Shown here: positions 24,481 through 32,779 of the stretch, in pieces
Layout: every line of letters starts with the position of its first letter
Position numbering within the stretch: position 1 is the first letter of the stretch
Made by a program: the position numbers and the translations under genes
Assembly: GCA_963700185.1 (NCBI GenBank)
Contig: CAVOWP010000015.1
Span: 97,456 to 161,455, forward strand
Reading direction: 5' to 3'
Source: AP-15 sp963700185
GTDB lineage: Bacteria; Pseudomonadota; Alphaproteobacteria; ATCC43930; CGMCC-115725
Length of the DNA: 64,000 nucleotides
Notes under the pieces: generated by a model
Databases searched by the model: none
What the model was told of the DNA's origin: nothing
What the model saw: only the letters and a program-made list of their open reading frames with translations

Positions 24481-25578
24481 CTAATCGAAGGTCAGGACGG
24501 TGCGGGCGACTTCGCCGGCTTTCATCGCGCGGAAGGCTTCGTTGATGTCGCCGAGATGGCCGCGCTTGGTGACCATGTCGTCGAGCTTGAGTCGGCCCTG
24601 GCGGTAGAAATCGAGATAGAGCGGGATGTCGTAGCGGAAGCGGTTCGAGCCCATGCGCGAGGTCTGCACCTTGCACTCCGGGCGGATCGCCATCCATGGG
24701 AACTCGATCATCGCGTCGGGCGGCAATACGCCGACGATCGTCGCGGTGCCGCGGATCGCGAGGCTCTCGATCGCCTGCCGCACCAGCTTGGCGTTGCCGA
24801 CCGCCTCGAAGGCGTGATCGACGCCGGCGCCGCCGGTCAATGTGCGCACAGCCTTGACCGGGTCGTCCTCGGCGCTGTTGACGAAATCGGTCGCGCCGGC
24901 GCGCACCGCCATCTCGCGCTTCGCTTCGAACATGTCGACGCCGATGATCTGCCGGGCGCCGCCGATCCGCGCACCCTGGATGATCGACAGCCCGACCCCG
25001 CCGCAACCGAACACCGCCACGGTCTGCCCCGCCTCGAGCCCTGAGCTGCGCAATGCCGCGCCAACGCCGGTCAGCACCCCGCAACCGACCAGCGCAGCGC
25101 GGTCGAGCGGCAATTCGGGGTCGATCTTCACCAGCGAGTTCTCGTGCAATAGCATCTTCTCGGCATAGCTCGAAATGCCGATGAATTGGCGGAGCGGCTG
25201 ACCCTTTTGCGACAGCCGCGGGGCCGCATTGTCGGGGCGCGTGACGATGCCGCCGGTGCACAAATTCGGATGCCCCGAAAGGCATTGCGGGCAATTGCCG
25301 CAAAAACCCGAGAGACACGCAACGACGTGATCGCCAGGCTTGACCGCCGTCACATCCGCGCCGACCGCCTCGACGACGCCAGCGCCTTCATGGCCGAGCA
25401 CGATCGGCCGATCGAGCGGGAACCTCCCGATACCGTCGACGACATGCAGATCGCTGTGGCAGACGCCGGTGGCCGCGGTGCGGACCAGCACCTCGCGCCC
25501 CCAGGGTTTATCGATCTCCACCGCTTCGATCGTCAGCGGCTCTTGCACCTTGCGAAAGACGGCGGCCTCGATTTGCAT
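24481..25578 (-). CDS. Zinc-dependent alcohol dehydrogenase (MDR superfamily)
   Basis: 365 residues from ATG 25578 behind an AGGGAGG site; the longer frame upstream lacks homology. Catalytic zinc Cys in GVCHSDLHVVDG, His/Glu in VLGHEGAGVVE, and four structural zinc cysteines in CGNCPQCLSGHPNLC. The Rossmann motif is VAVFGCGGVGLSIIQGA, with Asp in IIGVDMFEAKRE favouring NAD. Closest in pattern to class III/long-chain zinc alcohol dehydrogenases. Its neighbours (SDR, F420 operon) suggest redox metabolism of alcohols or aldehydes, but no direct pathway link is visible. Confidence 0.93.
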   Translation of the reverse strand: MQIEAAVFRKVQEPLTIEAVEIDKPWGREVLVRTAATGVCHSDLHVVDGIGRFPLDRPIVLGHEGAGVVEAVGADVTAVKPGDHVVACLSGFCGNCPQCLSGHPNLCTGGIVTRPDNAAPRLSQKGQPLRQFIGISSYAEKMLLHENSLVKIDPELPLDRAALVGCGVLTGVGAALRSSGLEAGQTVAVFGCGGVGLSIIQGARIGGARQIIGVDMFEAKREMAVRAGATDFVNSAEDDPVKAVRTLTGGAGVDHAFEAVGNAKLVRQAIESLAIRGTATIVGVLPPDAMIEFPWMAIRPECKVQTSRMGSNRFRYDIPLYLDFYRQGRLKLDDMVTKRGHLGDINEAFRAMKAGEVARTVLTFD

Positions 25579-25650
25579 CACGATCCTCCCTAAGCCGTCA
25601 GCCCCGGCGGACAAGATGTGAAGGAATCCCTGCGCCGCTCATCGAATCGC

Positions 25651-25767
25651 CTCCCCGGCGAAAGCCGGGTCCATCGTTCCGCCGCACGATCTAGGTAAGC
25701 GATGCGGTGCTTGAAAAGTTCGAGGCGACGGCGCCATGGGTCCCGGCTTTCGCCGGGATGACAATGG
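25651..25767. repeat. Interspersed inverted repeat of the CCCCGGCGAAAGCCGGG type
   Basis: About 115 bases bounded by CCCCGGCGAAAGCCGGGTCC and GGGTCCCGGCTTTCGCCGGG, which are inverted relative to each other. It lies between the alcohol dehydrogenase start and the fbiC stop and could isolate the two transcription units. Confidence 0.75.
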
Positions 25768-25809
25768 GTATTTTGCGTGCGAATACTCGGCCTTCATGAG
25801 GGTTGAGGG

Positions 25810-28290
25810 TCAATCGGCGGCGGCGCTCTGCGGCTGCCGCTCATAGCGCCGCGCCGGCGTGTTTATCGGCTCTGAGAGCGGAGCGGCTACAAACGAGGTG
25901 GCTATCCGCTCGGCCGGGGCATCCGCGTAGAGCGTGGTACGCTGGCGCGACACCCGGCCCAATGAGCGGATCAATGTCTCCATGCTCTCGGGCGGCATCT
26001 CCTGACCGTGCACCGCGCCGGCGGCGCGGGTGATGCTCTCGTTCATCAGGGTGCCGCCGAGATCGTTGGCGCCAGCTTTGAGACACGCAGCGGCGCCGCC
26101 GGTGCCCATCTTGACCCAGGAGGTCTGGATGTTGGTGATGACCGGGTGCAGCACGAGACGCGCGACGGCGTGCATCAGCACCGCCTCGCGGTAGGTCGGG
26201 CCGCGACGGGCGCGGCCCTTCAGATAAATGGGGGTCTCCATTGGCACAAAGGGCAATGGCACGAACTCGGTGAAGCCTCCGGTCCGAGCCTGCAATCCGC
26301 GGATGCGCAACAGGTGCCTGGCCCAGTGCTCGTAGCGATCGACATGGCCGTACATGATCGTGACGGTGCTGCGCAGCCCGACGGCGTGCGCGGCTTCCAT
26401 GACTTCGAGCCATTGGCCGGTCTTGATCTTGTCGGGGCAGATCACGGCGCGGACTTCGTCGTCGAGGATCTCGGCCGCGGTGCCGGGCAGGGAGCTGAGC
26501 CCCGCCGCCTTCAGCTCGCGCAGGAAATCCGGGACCGTGCGGCCGAGGGTCCTGGCGCCTTGCCAAATTTCGAGCGGCGAGAAGGCGTGGATGTGGATGC
26601 CGGGCACCGCCTCCTTGATCGCGCGGCAGATCCCGAGATAGGTGGCGCCGGTATATTCCGGGTGGATCCCGCCCTGCATGCAGACTTCGGTGGCGCCCCG
26701 GTCCCAGGCCTCCTCGACCCGCCGTTGGATCTCCGAGAGATCGAGGTCATAGGGCCGGCCACGTAGGTTTTCGGTGAGCTTGCCTTTGGAAAAGGCACAG
26801 AACTGGCATCGGAAATAGCAGACATTGGTGTAGTTGATGTTGCGGGTCACGACATAGCTGACCACGTCGCCATTGACCCGTTGCCGTAGCTCGTCGGCTG
26901 CCCCGCACACCGCATCGAAATCGTCGCCGAACGCCTTGAAGAGCCGCACGATGTCAGCTTCGCCGAGCACCTTTCCTGCCAATATCCGGTCCAAGGCCGG
27001 CGCGAACTTGCCCTCACCCGCCTCGCTGAGTTGGGCACCCTCCCATTCCCTCCCCCGCAAGCGGGGGAGGGTTAGGGTGGGGGCTGGGTGGGTGAGGGTC
27101 GGCGGTTCGATATCGGCGCCGGGTACCCACTCATCGGTACGTGCGAACCCTTCGGCGTCGATTGCGCGCAAAACGGCGGTGCGCAGCGCCGGGTCCACCC
27201 AACGCTCCACGTCGCGGGCGTAAGCCGGGTAGATCGCCAGCCGCTCGACCAGCGTTTTGCCGGCTGCGGCGGTCTGCTCGGCCAGCCGGTCGAGTGCGGG
27301 CCACGGCCGCTCGGGGTTGACATGATCGGGGGTGACCGGCGAGACGCCGCCCCAATCGTTAATCCCTGCCGCGATCATTTCGGCGAGCGCCCCGGGGTTC
27401 AGGTTGGGCGGCGCCTGGATGTTCATTTCGGGGCCGAAGATCAGCCGCGCGACGGCAATGGTCCAGAGGTGGTCGTCGAGGTCGGGCTCGGGGGCTTGCG
27501 CCATACGCGTCCCCGGCTTGGCCCGAAAATTCTGGATGATGATTTCCTGAAGGTGTCCATAGCGGTCGTGCAGGTCGCGCAGCGCCAACAGCGCCTGGAT
27601 GCGCTCGCGCCGGGTCTCGCCGATGCCGATCAGGATGCCGGTGGTGAACGGCACCGCCGTCTCGCCGGCGGCGCGGATGGTTTCGAGCCGTATCGCAGGG
27701 TCCTTGTCGGGCGAGCCGAAATGCGGCCCGCCGCGACGGCGCAACCGCTCGGCCGCACTCTCCAGCATGATGCCCTGCGAGACCGACATCGCGCGCAGCC
27801 GGTCGATGTCGGCACGGGTCATCACCCCCGGGTTGAGATGCGGAAACAGGCCGGTCTCGCGCAGCACCAGCCCTGCCATTTCGGCGAGGTAGGAGAGCGT
27901 CGTCTCGTGGCCGAGCCGTGCCAGCGCTTCGCGTGCCGCACCGTACCGCAATTCGGGCTTATCGCCCAAGGTGAAGAGCGCCTCGCGGCAGCCGGCGCGG
28001 GCCCCAGCGCGGGCGATCTCCATAACCTGATCGGCGCTCAAATAAGCGGGCTCGCCGGCGCGCGGCGGATGGGCAAAGGTGCAGTAATGGCACACGTCGC
28101 GGCACAGCTGGGTCAGCGGGATGAAAACCTTGCGCGAATACGACACAAGGTCGCCATGCGCCCTGTCGCGCAGCGCCGCCGCAACCCTCATCAGCGATTG
28201 CAAATCAGAGTGGTCGGCGAGCCCCAGCGCCTCGGCTGCCGACGGACGCCGCCCGGCCTCGAGGCGTGATACGATCTCGTCGGTGGTCAT
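25810..28290 (-). CDS. fbiC: FO synthase, fused CofG-CofH (FbiC), with an in-frame palindromic repeat
   Basis: 826 residues from ATG 28290, overlapping the cofC stop (ATGA). It makes FO, the deazaflavin chromophore of coenzyme F420, from tyrosine and the ribityl-pyrimidine intermediate of riboflavin synthesis. Two radical-SAM domains: the N-terminal CofG-like one with CRDVCHYC (C63, C67, C70), the C-terminal CofH-like one with CYFRCQFC (about C491, C495, C498). Other blocks include QEIIIQNFRAKPGTRM and EVCMQGGIHPEYTGATYLG. Residues about 403-418, in the linker between domains, are encoded by palindromic repeat R5 and read PPTLTLPRLRGREWEG. The frame is preserved and both cluster motifs are intact, so the enzyme is probably active. 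Confidence 0.95.
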   Translation of the reverse strand: MTTDEIVSRLEAGRRPSAAEALGLADHSDLQSLMRVAAALRDRAHGDLVSYSRKVFIPLTQLCRDVCHYCTFAHPPRAGEPAYLSADQVMEIARAGARAGCREALFTLGDKPELRYGAAREALARLGHETTLSYLAEMAGLVLRETGLFPHLNPGVMTRADIDRLRAMSVSQGIMLESAAERLRRRGGPHFGSPDKDPAIRLETIRAAGETAVPFTTGILIGIGETRRERIQALLALRDLHDRYGHLQEIIIQNFRAKPGTRMAQAPEPDLDDHLWTIAVARLIFGPEMNIQAPPNLNPGALAEMIAAGINDWGGVSPVTPDHVNPERPWPALDRLAEQTAAAGKTLVERLAIYPAYARDVERWVDPALRTAVLRAIDAEGFARTDEWVPGADIEPPTLTHPAPTLTLPRLRGREWEGAQLSEAGEGKFAPALDRILAGKVLGEADIVRLFKAFGDDFDAVCGAADELRQRVNGDVVSYVVTRNINYTNVCYFRCQFCAFSKGKLTENLRGRPYDLDLSEIQRRVEEAWDRGATEVCMQGGIHPEYTGATYLGICRAIKEAVPGIHIHAFSPLEIWQGARTLGRTVPDFLRELKAAGLSSLPGTAAEILDDEVRAVICPDKIKTGQWLEVMEAAHAVGLRSTVTIMYGHVDRYEHWARHLLRIRGLQARTGGFTEFVPLPFVPMETPIYLKGRARRGPTYREAVLMHAVARLVLHPVITNIQTSWVKMGTGGAAACLKAGANDLGGTLMNESITRAAGAVHGQEMPPESMETLIRSLGRVSRQRTTLYADAPAERIATSFVAAPLSEPINTPARRYERQPQSAAAD
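27037..27083. repeat. Palindromic repeat (REP-like), copy R5, inside fbiC
   Basis: CCCTCCCCCGC-AA-GCGGGGGAGGG core with CACCCTCCCATT and TTAGGGTGGGGG arms. It lies in frame within the inter-domain linker of FbiC and encodes a Pro/Arg/Gly-rich peptide. Confidence 0.93.
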
Positions 28291-28952
28291 CCCCAAGGGT
28301 CTCCCATAGCTACCGCGGCACGCTGCAGGTCGAGCAGTGCATGCGCCCGCGTTGCCGCCGGCACAAGCTTTAAAGCGGCCAGATCCTCCGGCGTATCGAC
28401 ATCGAGCGCAATGCCCGGCAGGCGCAGCACGGTCGGGCGGATCCCGCATGCCTCGGCCGCCCGCAAATGCGGGAAGAAGCTGTCCTCGCCAAAGCGCAAC
28501 GGCACGGCGTCGGGCGGCGAGCAGATGATTGCGTTCGACCCTTGCTCGTCGCGCGACGGGGCGATCGTAAACGCCGGGGCCGGGTGATGGGCGGCGAGAA
28601 GCTGCGTGATCTCGGCGGCAGTGACGAGTGGAATGTCGCCGGGCACGGTCAACATGCCGGGACACTCCTCAGCGGCCAGGAGCCTTGCCGCTGCCGCAAC
28701 CGCTCCGCTGTGCCCGTCGCGGGCGCCTATCTCGATAGTGCGGGCGCCATAGCGCGCTGCCAGCCCGCGTGCCGCCGCATCGACGGTCACGACCGCCAAC
28801 CCGCCGAGACCCGGCGTCGCAGCGAGCGCCGTCAATACGTCCTCGAGCATCGCCAGCATCAGCGCCCGCCGCCGCTCGGGCGCCAGCACCGGCGCCAGCC
28901 GTTCCTTGGCCCGGTCCAACTCCTTGACCGGAACGACAGCCCAGACACCCAT
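28287..28952 (-). CDS. cofC: Phospholactate/phosphoenolpyruvate guanylyltransferase (CofC/FbiD family)
   Basis: 221 residues from ATG 28952, which follows the cofD stop by one base; an upstream in-frame GTG at 28961 is possible. It activates a three-carbon phosphoacid with GTP to give the linker donor for F420. Nucleotidyltransferase motifs: WAVVPVKELDRAKERLAPVL at the N-terminus, LTVPGDIPLV (metal-binding Asp), SNAIICSPPDAVPLRFG and DVDTPEDL. The substrate (2-phospholactate, phosphoenolpyruvate or 3-phosphoglycerate) differs between organisms and cannot be told by eye. Confidence 0.9.
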   Translation of the reverse strand: MGVWAVVPVKELDRAKERLAPVLAPERRRALMLAMLEDVLTALAATPGLGGLAVVTVDAAARGLAARYGARTIEIGARDGHSGAVAAAARLLAAEECPGMLTVPGDIPLVTAAEITQLLAAHHPAPAFTIAPSRDEQGSNAIICSPPDAVPLRFGEDSFFPHLRAAEACGIRPTVLRLPGIALDVDTPEDLAALKLVPAATRAHALLDLQRAAVAMGDPWG

Positions 28953-28953
28953 T

Positions 28954-29886
28954 TCACACACCGCGGCCGGCCACCGCCAGCACCACCCTCGCCAAGGCTT
29001 CGCGATCCTCGATCGTCGACATCAACGTGCGCGCCAATCTCACGGGAATACCGAGGTCTTCAACCTCATTCGCATCCAACTCGTCGACAATGAAAATGTC
29101 GAGAATGTCCCCGTAATGCCGTGCGATAGCGGCCGCGCCAACCGGGAACCCGAGTTCGGCCATGATCTTGGCAGTCGGTCCCTTGACCGCCCTGCCGCCA
29201 ATGATCGGCGAAACTGCAACGACAGGTGCGCGGCAGGCGCGCAACGCATCGCGGACACGGGGTAGGCTGAGGATCGGGTCGATGCTGAGAAACGGGTTCG
29301 ACGGGCAGATCACGACCAGTTCGAGATCGCTGCCGGCGAGGGCCGCAAGAAAATCGAGGTTGGCGCGTGCTTCCCAGGCGCCGGCATAGGCAATCTCGCG
29401 CACCATCGGTGACGCGCGAAGCCGGACGAAATAGTCCTGGAAGTCGAGCCACCCTTCGTCCGTTCGCAGGCGCGTGCGGACGCGGTCGTCGCTCATCGGC
29501 AAGAGCCGCGCCGAGATGCCGAGGCGGCGACGGAAATCGTCGGCAACCTGCGAGAGGCTCTCTCCGGCCGCGAGCCGCCGGGTACGCTCGACATGGGTGG
29601 CGAGATCGCCGTCGCCGAGCTTGAACCAGGTTTCGCCGCCCAGCGCCTCGAGCGCCGCCATGAAGGTCCAGGTCTCGTCACGCCTACCCCATCCGAGCTC
29701 CGGGTTGTCGAGGCCGGCGAGCGTGTAGAGGAGCGTGTCGATATCGGGCGAAATCGCGAGGCCGAGATGCTCGAAATCGTCGCCGGTGTTGGCGACGACG
29801 GTCAGCTCCCTCGGCGGCAAAACGCGGTAGAGGCCGAGGGCCAGCTTGGCGCCGCCGATTCCGCCCGACAGCGCCAGCACGCTCAT
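28954..29886 (-). CDS. cofD: 2-phospho-L-lactate transferase (CofD/FbiA)
   Basis: 310 residues. It transfers the activated linker onto FO to give F420-0. The N-terminal nucleotide-binding motif ALSGGIGGAKLALGL is followed by VVANTGDDFEHLGLAISPDI (FO and metal site), ETWFKLGDGDLATHVERT, VICPSNPFLSIDPIL and SPIIGGRAVKGPTAKIM, all hallmark blocks. The start overlaps the cofE stop by four bases (ATGA). It is central in the minus-strand cofE-cofD-cofC-fbiC operon. Confidence 0.95.
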   Translation of the reverse strand: MSVLALSGGIGGAKLALGLYRVLPPRELTVVANTGDDFEHLGLAISPDIDTLLYTLAGLDNPELGWGRRDETWTFMAALEALGGETWFKLGDGDLATHVERTRRLAAGESLSQVADDFRRRLGISARLLPMSDDRVRTRLRTDEGWLDFQDYFVRLRASPMVREIAYAGAWEARANLDFLAALAGSDLELVVICPSNPFLSIDPILSLPRVRDALRACRAPVVAVSPIIGGRAVKGPTAKIMAELGFPVGAAAIARHYGDILDIFIVDELDANEVEDLGIPVRLARTLMSTIEDREALARVVLAVAGRGV

Positions 29887-30650
29887 CGGAAGAGGTCGTG
29901 CTCGGCGGGCCGGATCAAGGCGGCGGCGGGCAATTCCGGAGCCGACCAGCCGAGCCCGCGGACCAGCACCATCGGCACGGCTTCATCTGCCTGGCCCATC
30001 AGCAGCCCCGCGGCCGCGGCAATTTCGTCGGCAAAGCCGGTTTCCGTCACCAGCAATTCCCGTCCGAAAAGATCGGGGTGACCGCGCATGTCAATCAACG
30101 CCGGCAGTCCCGCGGCGCCCAGCGCGACGCCAACCGTCCCTTTGCGCCAGGCCCGCCCAAAGCTGTCGCAGATGATGACGGCAATGTCTGTCCCAAAGCT
30201 ACCGACGACCTCCCTTCGCAAGGCGAGCGCCGAGCCGTCCGGGTCCTCGGGCAACAGCAGCACCCGTTCGCCGCCGGCCTGCGTCGGCAGGTTCGAATGG
30301 TCGATGCCGGCATTGGCCATCACAAAGCCGAGCCGGTGCTCGACAATCAGCAAGCCCGGGCGATGGCGCACGACGCGTTTCGACTCGGAGAGCACCACCT
30401 CGACAAAGCGCGGGTCCTTGTCGACCTCGGCGGCGAGTGCGATCGCTCGCTCCGAGGGCTCGACCATCGTCACGTCGACATAACGCCCCTCGGCCTTGGA
30501 GACGATCTTCTGCGCCACGACCAGCAGATCGCCGGCTTCCGGGACGATCCCGTTTGCCGAAAACGCGGCAACGGCGATCGCACCGAGATCGTCTCCCGGC
30601 TCGACCAGCTTTATGCCGCGCAGCGCGGTGAGCGTCACCTGTGAAGGCAT
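29883..30650 (-). CDS. cofE: Coenzyme F420-0:L-glutamate ligase (CofE, stand-alone)
   Basis: 255 residues. It adds gamma-linked glutamates to F420-0 using GTP. Visible blocks: GDLLVVAQKIVSKAEGRYVD, GLIVEHRLGFVMANAGIDHS-type region, LLPEDPDGSALALRREV, AVIICDSFGRAWRKGTVGVA and VTETGFADEIAAAAGLLMGQ. Unlike actinobacterial FbiB, it lacks the C-terminal flavin-reductase domain, and none is encoded nearby. A dehydro-F420 route would therefore need a reductase elsewhere; otherwise the cell uses phospholactate or 3-phosphoglycerate. Confidence 0.94.
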   Translation of the reverse strand: MPSQVTLTALRGIKLVEPGDDLGAIAVAAFSANGIVPEAGDLLVVAQKIVSKAEGRYVDVTMVEPSERAIALAAEVDKDPRFVEVVLSESKRVVRHRPGLLIVEHRLGFVMANAGIDHSNLPTQAGGERVLLLPEDPDGSALALRREVVGSFGTDIAVIICDSFGRAWRKGTVGVALGAAGLPALIDMRGHPDLFGRELLVTETGFADEIAAAAGLLMGQADEAVPMVLVRGLGWSAPELPAAALIRPAEHDLFR

Positions 30651-30662
30651 TCCCAGCCTCCA

Positions 30663-30720
30663 CCCCCCGAGCCCCCTCCCACTCCCTCCCCCGCACGCGG
30701 GGGAGGGTTAGGGTGGGAGC
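30663..30720. repeat. Palindromic repeat (REP-like), copy R6
   Basis: CCCTCCCCCGC-AC-GCGGGGGAGGG core with long C-rich and G-rich arms, in the 88-base gap between fgd and cofE. It could form a stable hairpin in the transcript and set relative expression of fgd and the cof genes. Confidence 0.88.
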
Positions 30721-30738
30721 CAGGCCGCGGCATCATGA

Positions 30739-31743
30739 TCAGCCGAGCTTTGAGCGCAGCAACGGCAGGACCTGCTCGGCGTAGAGCTTGAGGAACCGGG
30801 GCTGGTCGGGGCCGGGGGCGTGGAAGACGAGGTGGGTCAACCCGAGCTCGACATAGGGGCGGATCTGAGCCAGCTGCTCCTCGGGGTCGGAAGACACGAT
30901 CCAGCGGCTCGCCGCCCGCTCGATCGGCAACGCGTCGGCGAGCCGCTCCATCTCGCGCGGGTCCTCGACGCTCATCTTCTCTTCGGGGGTCAGGGCGAGC
31001 GCCGCCCAATGCCGCGTATCCTCCATCGCCCGCTTCGGATCGGTGTCGAACGAGACCTTGACCTCGATCATCCGTTCGAGATTGCCGCCCGGCCGCCCCG
31101 CCCGCTTGAGGCCTTCCTCGACTTTCGGAAGCAAGGTATCGCGATAGAGCGCATCTCCCTTGCCGCTCGTGCATATGAAGCCGTCACCGATCTCACCGGC
31201 CATGGCCGCCGCAGTCGGACCGGATGCGGCGATCCAGATCGGCACCGGCTTTTCCGGGCGGTCGTAAATCGTCGCCGCCAGGGTTCGGTAATACTGGCCC
31301 TCGAACGTGACACGTTCCTCGGTCCACAGCCGCCGGATCAACGTGATCAACTCGCGCAGCCGGCCCTGCCGCTCCTTGAAGCCCGGCCATTTCATGCCGG
31401 TCGCCGGCACTTCGTTGAGTGACTCGCCGGTCCCGACCCCGAGCACGGCGCGGTCGGGGCACATGACCCCGAGGGTACCGAACGCCTGGGCAACAACCGA
31501 CGGATGATAGCGGAAGGTCGGCGTCGCGACACTGGTGCCGATCTGGACTCGCCGGGTCTTGGCGCCGAGCGCCGCCAGCCAGGCAAACGAAAACGGGGCA
31601 TGCCCGCCGGTGTGCTTCCAGGGTTGGAAGTGGTCGCTGACAAACACCAAGTCGAACCCGACCTCCTCGGCGAGGCACGAAAACTCCAACAACTCGCGCG
31701 GTCCGAATTGTTCGGCCGAAGCTTTATATCCGAGCTTCAACAA
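30739..31743 (-). CDS. fgd: F420-dependent glucose-6-phosphate dehydrogenase family protein
   Basis: 334 residues of the luciferase-like F420 family. The sequence follows mycobacterial Fgd1 closely along its whole length: MLKLGYKASAEQFGPRELLE, SDHFQPWKHTGGHAPFSFAW (His of the active site), TSVATPTFRYHPSVVAQAFG, LGVGTGESLNEVP, DGFICTSGKGDALYRDTLLP and DALPIERAASRWIVSSDPEE. Fgd oxidises glucose 6-phosphate and reduces F420. It lies upstream of cofE in the same direction, giving a self-contained operon that makes and reduces the cofactor. Sugar specificity is inferred from the close match. Confidence 0.92.
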   Translation of the reverse strand: MLKLGYKASAEQFGPRELLEFSCLAEEVGFDLVFVSDHFQPWKHTGGHAPFSFAWLAALGAKTRRVQIGTSVATPTFRYHPSVVAQAFGTLGVMCPDRAVLGVGTGESLNEVPATGMKWPGFKERQGRLRELITLIRRLWTEERVTFEGQYYRTLAATIYDRPEKPVPIWIAASGPTAAAMAGEIGDGFICTSGKGDALYRDTLLPKVEEGLKRAGRPGGNLERMIEVKVSFDTDPKRAMEDTRHWAALALTPEEKMSVEDPREMERLADALPIERAASRWIVSSDPEEQLAQIRPYVELGLTHLVFHAPGPDQPRFLKLYAEQVLPLLRSKLG

Positions 31744-31763
31744 CGGCTTCTCCTCTGTGAGTG

Positions 31764-32718
31764 CTACACCTTAGCCAGGACATCCTCACGGAAACGCCGC
31801 ATATTCGAGAGCATCGCATCGGCAGTGGCGCCGTCGAAATTAAAATCGACAAAGCCGACGCCTAAGTTGCGAAAGGCTCGCAGATCGGCGACGACATCCG
31901 CCATGTCACCCGAAAACAGCCGCCGCTCCCCATCGTCGGCGCGATCCGGCAAAGTTTTGCCCCAGCTCGTGACACGGTAGGCGAGGCCCATTTTCGACGG
32001 CTCACGTCCCGCCTCGCGGGTCATTCGGCGCAGCCGCTCGACGCCGGCCTGGAAGCGCTTCATCGAGTTCGAGCCGATGCTGCGGATTGGTGCCGATCGG
32101 ATACCAGGCGTCGCCGACCCGGGCGGTGCGGCGCAGCGCCGGGCCGCTCTCGCCGCCGACCCAAATCGGCGGGTAGGGCTTCTGCACCGGCTTCGGCTCG
32201 AACAGGATATCGGCGAATTTGACGTGACGGCCCTCGAAGCGCGGCTCGTCCTTGGTCCACAGCTCGCGGAACGCATCGAGGTACTCGTCGGTGACGGCGC
32301 CGCGTTCGGGGAACGGCGGAACACCGAGCGCTTGAAACTCTTCCTTCATCCAGCCGGCGCCGATGCCGAAGGTCAACCGGCCATTCGACAACACGTCGAT
32401 CGTCGCCAGCATCTTGGCTTGCAGCACCGCCGGGCGGTGCGGCACGACGGTAACCGAAGTGACGAGGCGCAGCCGCGAGGTCTTGCCGGCGACAAAGGCC
32501 ACCGCCGTCAATTGCTCGTGCCGGTCGCCGCGTGACCGGCCGGGGAATTCGCCGGTATCGCTATAGGGGTACTTGGCTTCGATATCCCGCGGGATTACGA
32601 CGTGGTCGCTGATCGTCGCGTAGTCGTAGCCCATTGCCTCGCCTTCGACCACGATGCGAGCGAGATTGTCCGGCAACGAGAGCGGCCCGCTGACCGGCGC
32701 GCCAAAGCCAAACTGCAT
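31764..32718 (-). pseudogene. Luciferase-like F420-dependent oxidoreductase, one frameshift
   Basis: The first frame starts at ATG 32718 behind TGGAGGGACACAG: MQFGFGAPVSGPLSLPDNLA, YATISDHVVIPRDIEAKYP, VVPHRPAVLQAKMLATIDVL, FGIGAGWMKEEF, PPIWVGGESGPALRRTARVG to IGTNPQHRL. One base too many around 32060-32068 then shifts to the frame NSMKRFQAGVERLRRMTREA, with FVDFNFDGATADAMLSNM and a natural stop. Both halves match the family without a gap. It probably uses F420H2 produced by the adjacent operon on an unknown substrate. If the indel is real the protein loses its last quarter. Confidence 0.8.
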
Positions 32719-32779
32719 CTGTGTCCCTCCAGGCAATGTATCGATCTGGTGCTACGCTAGCAGGGCGCAAGTGGTGTGG

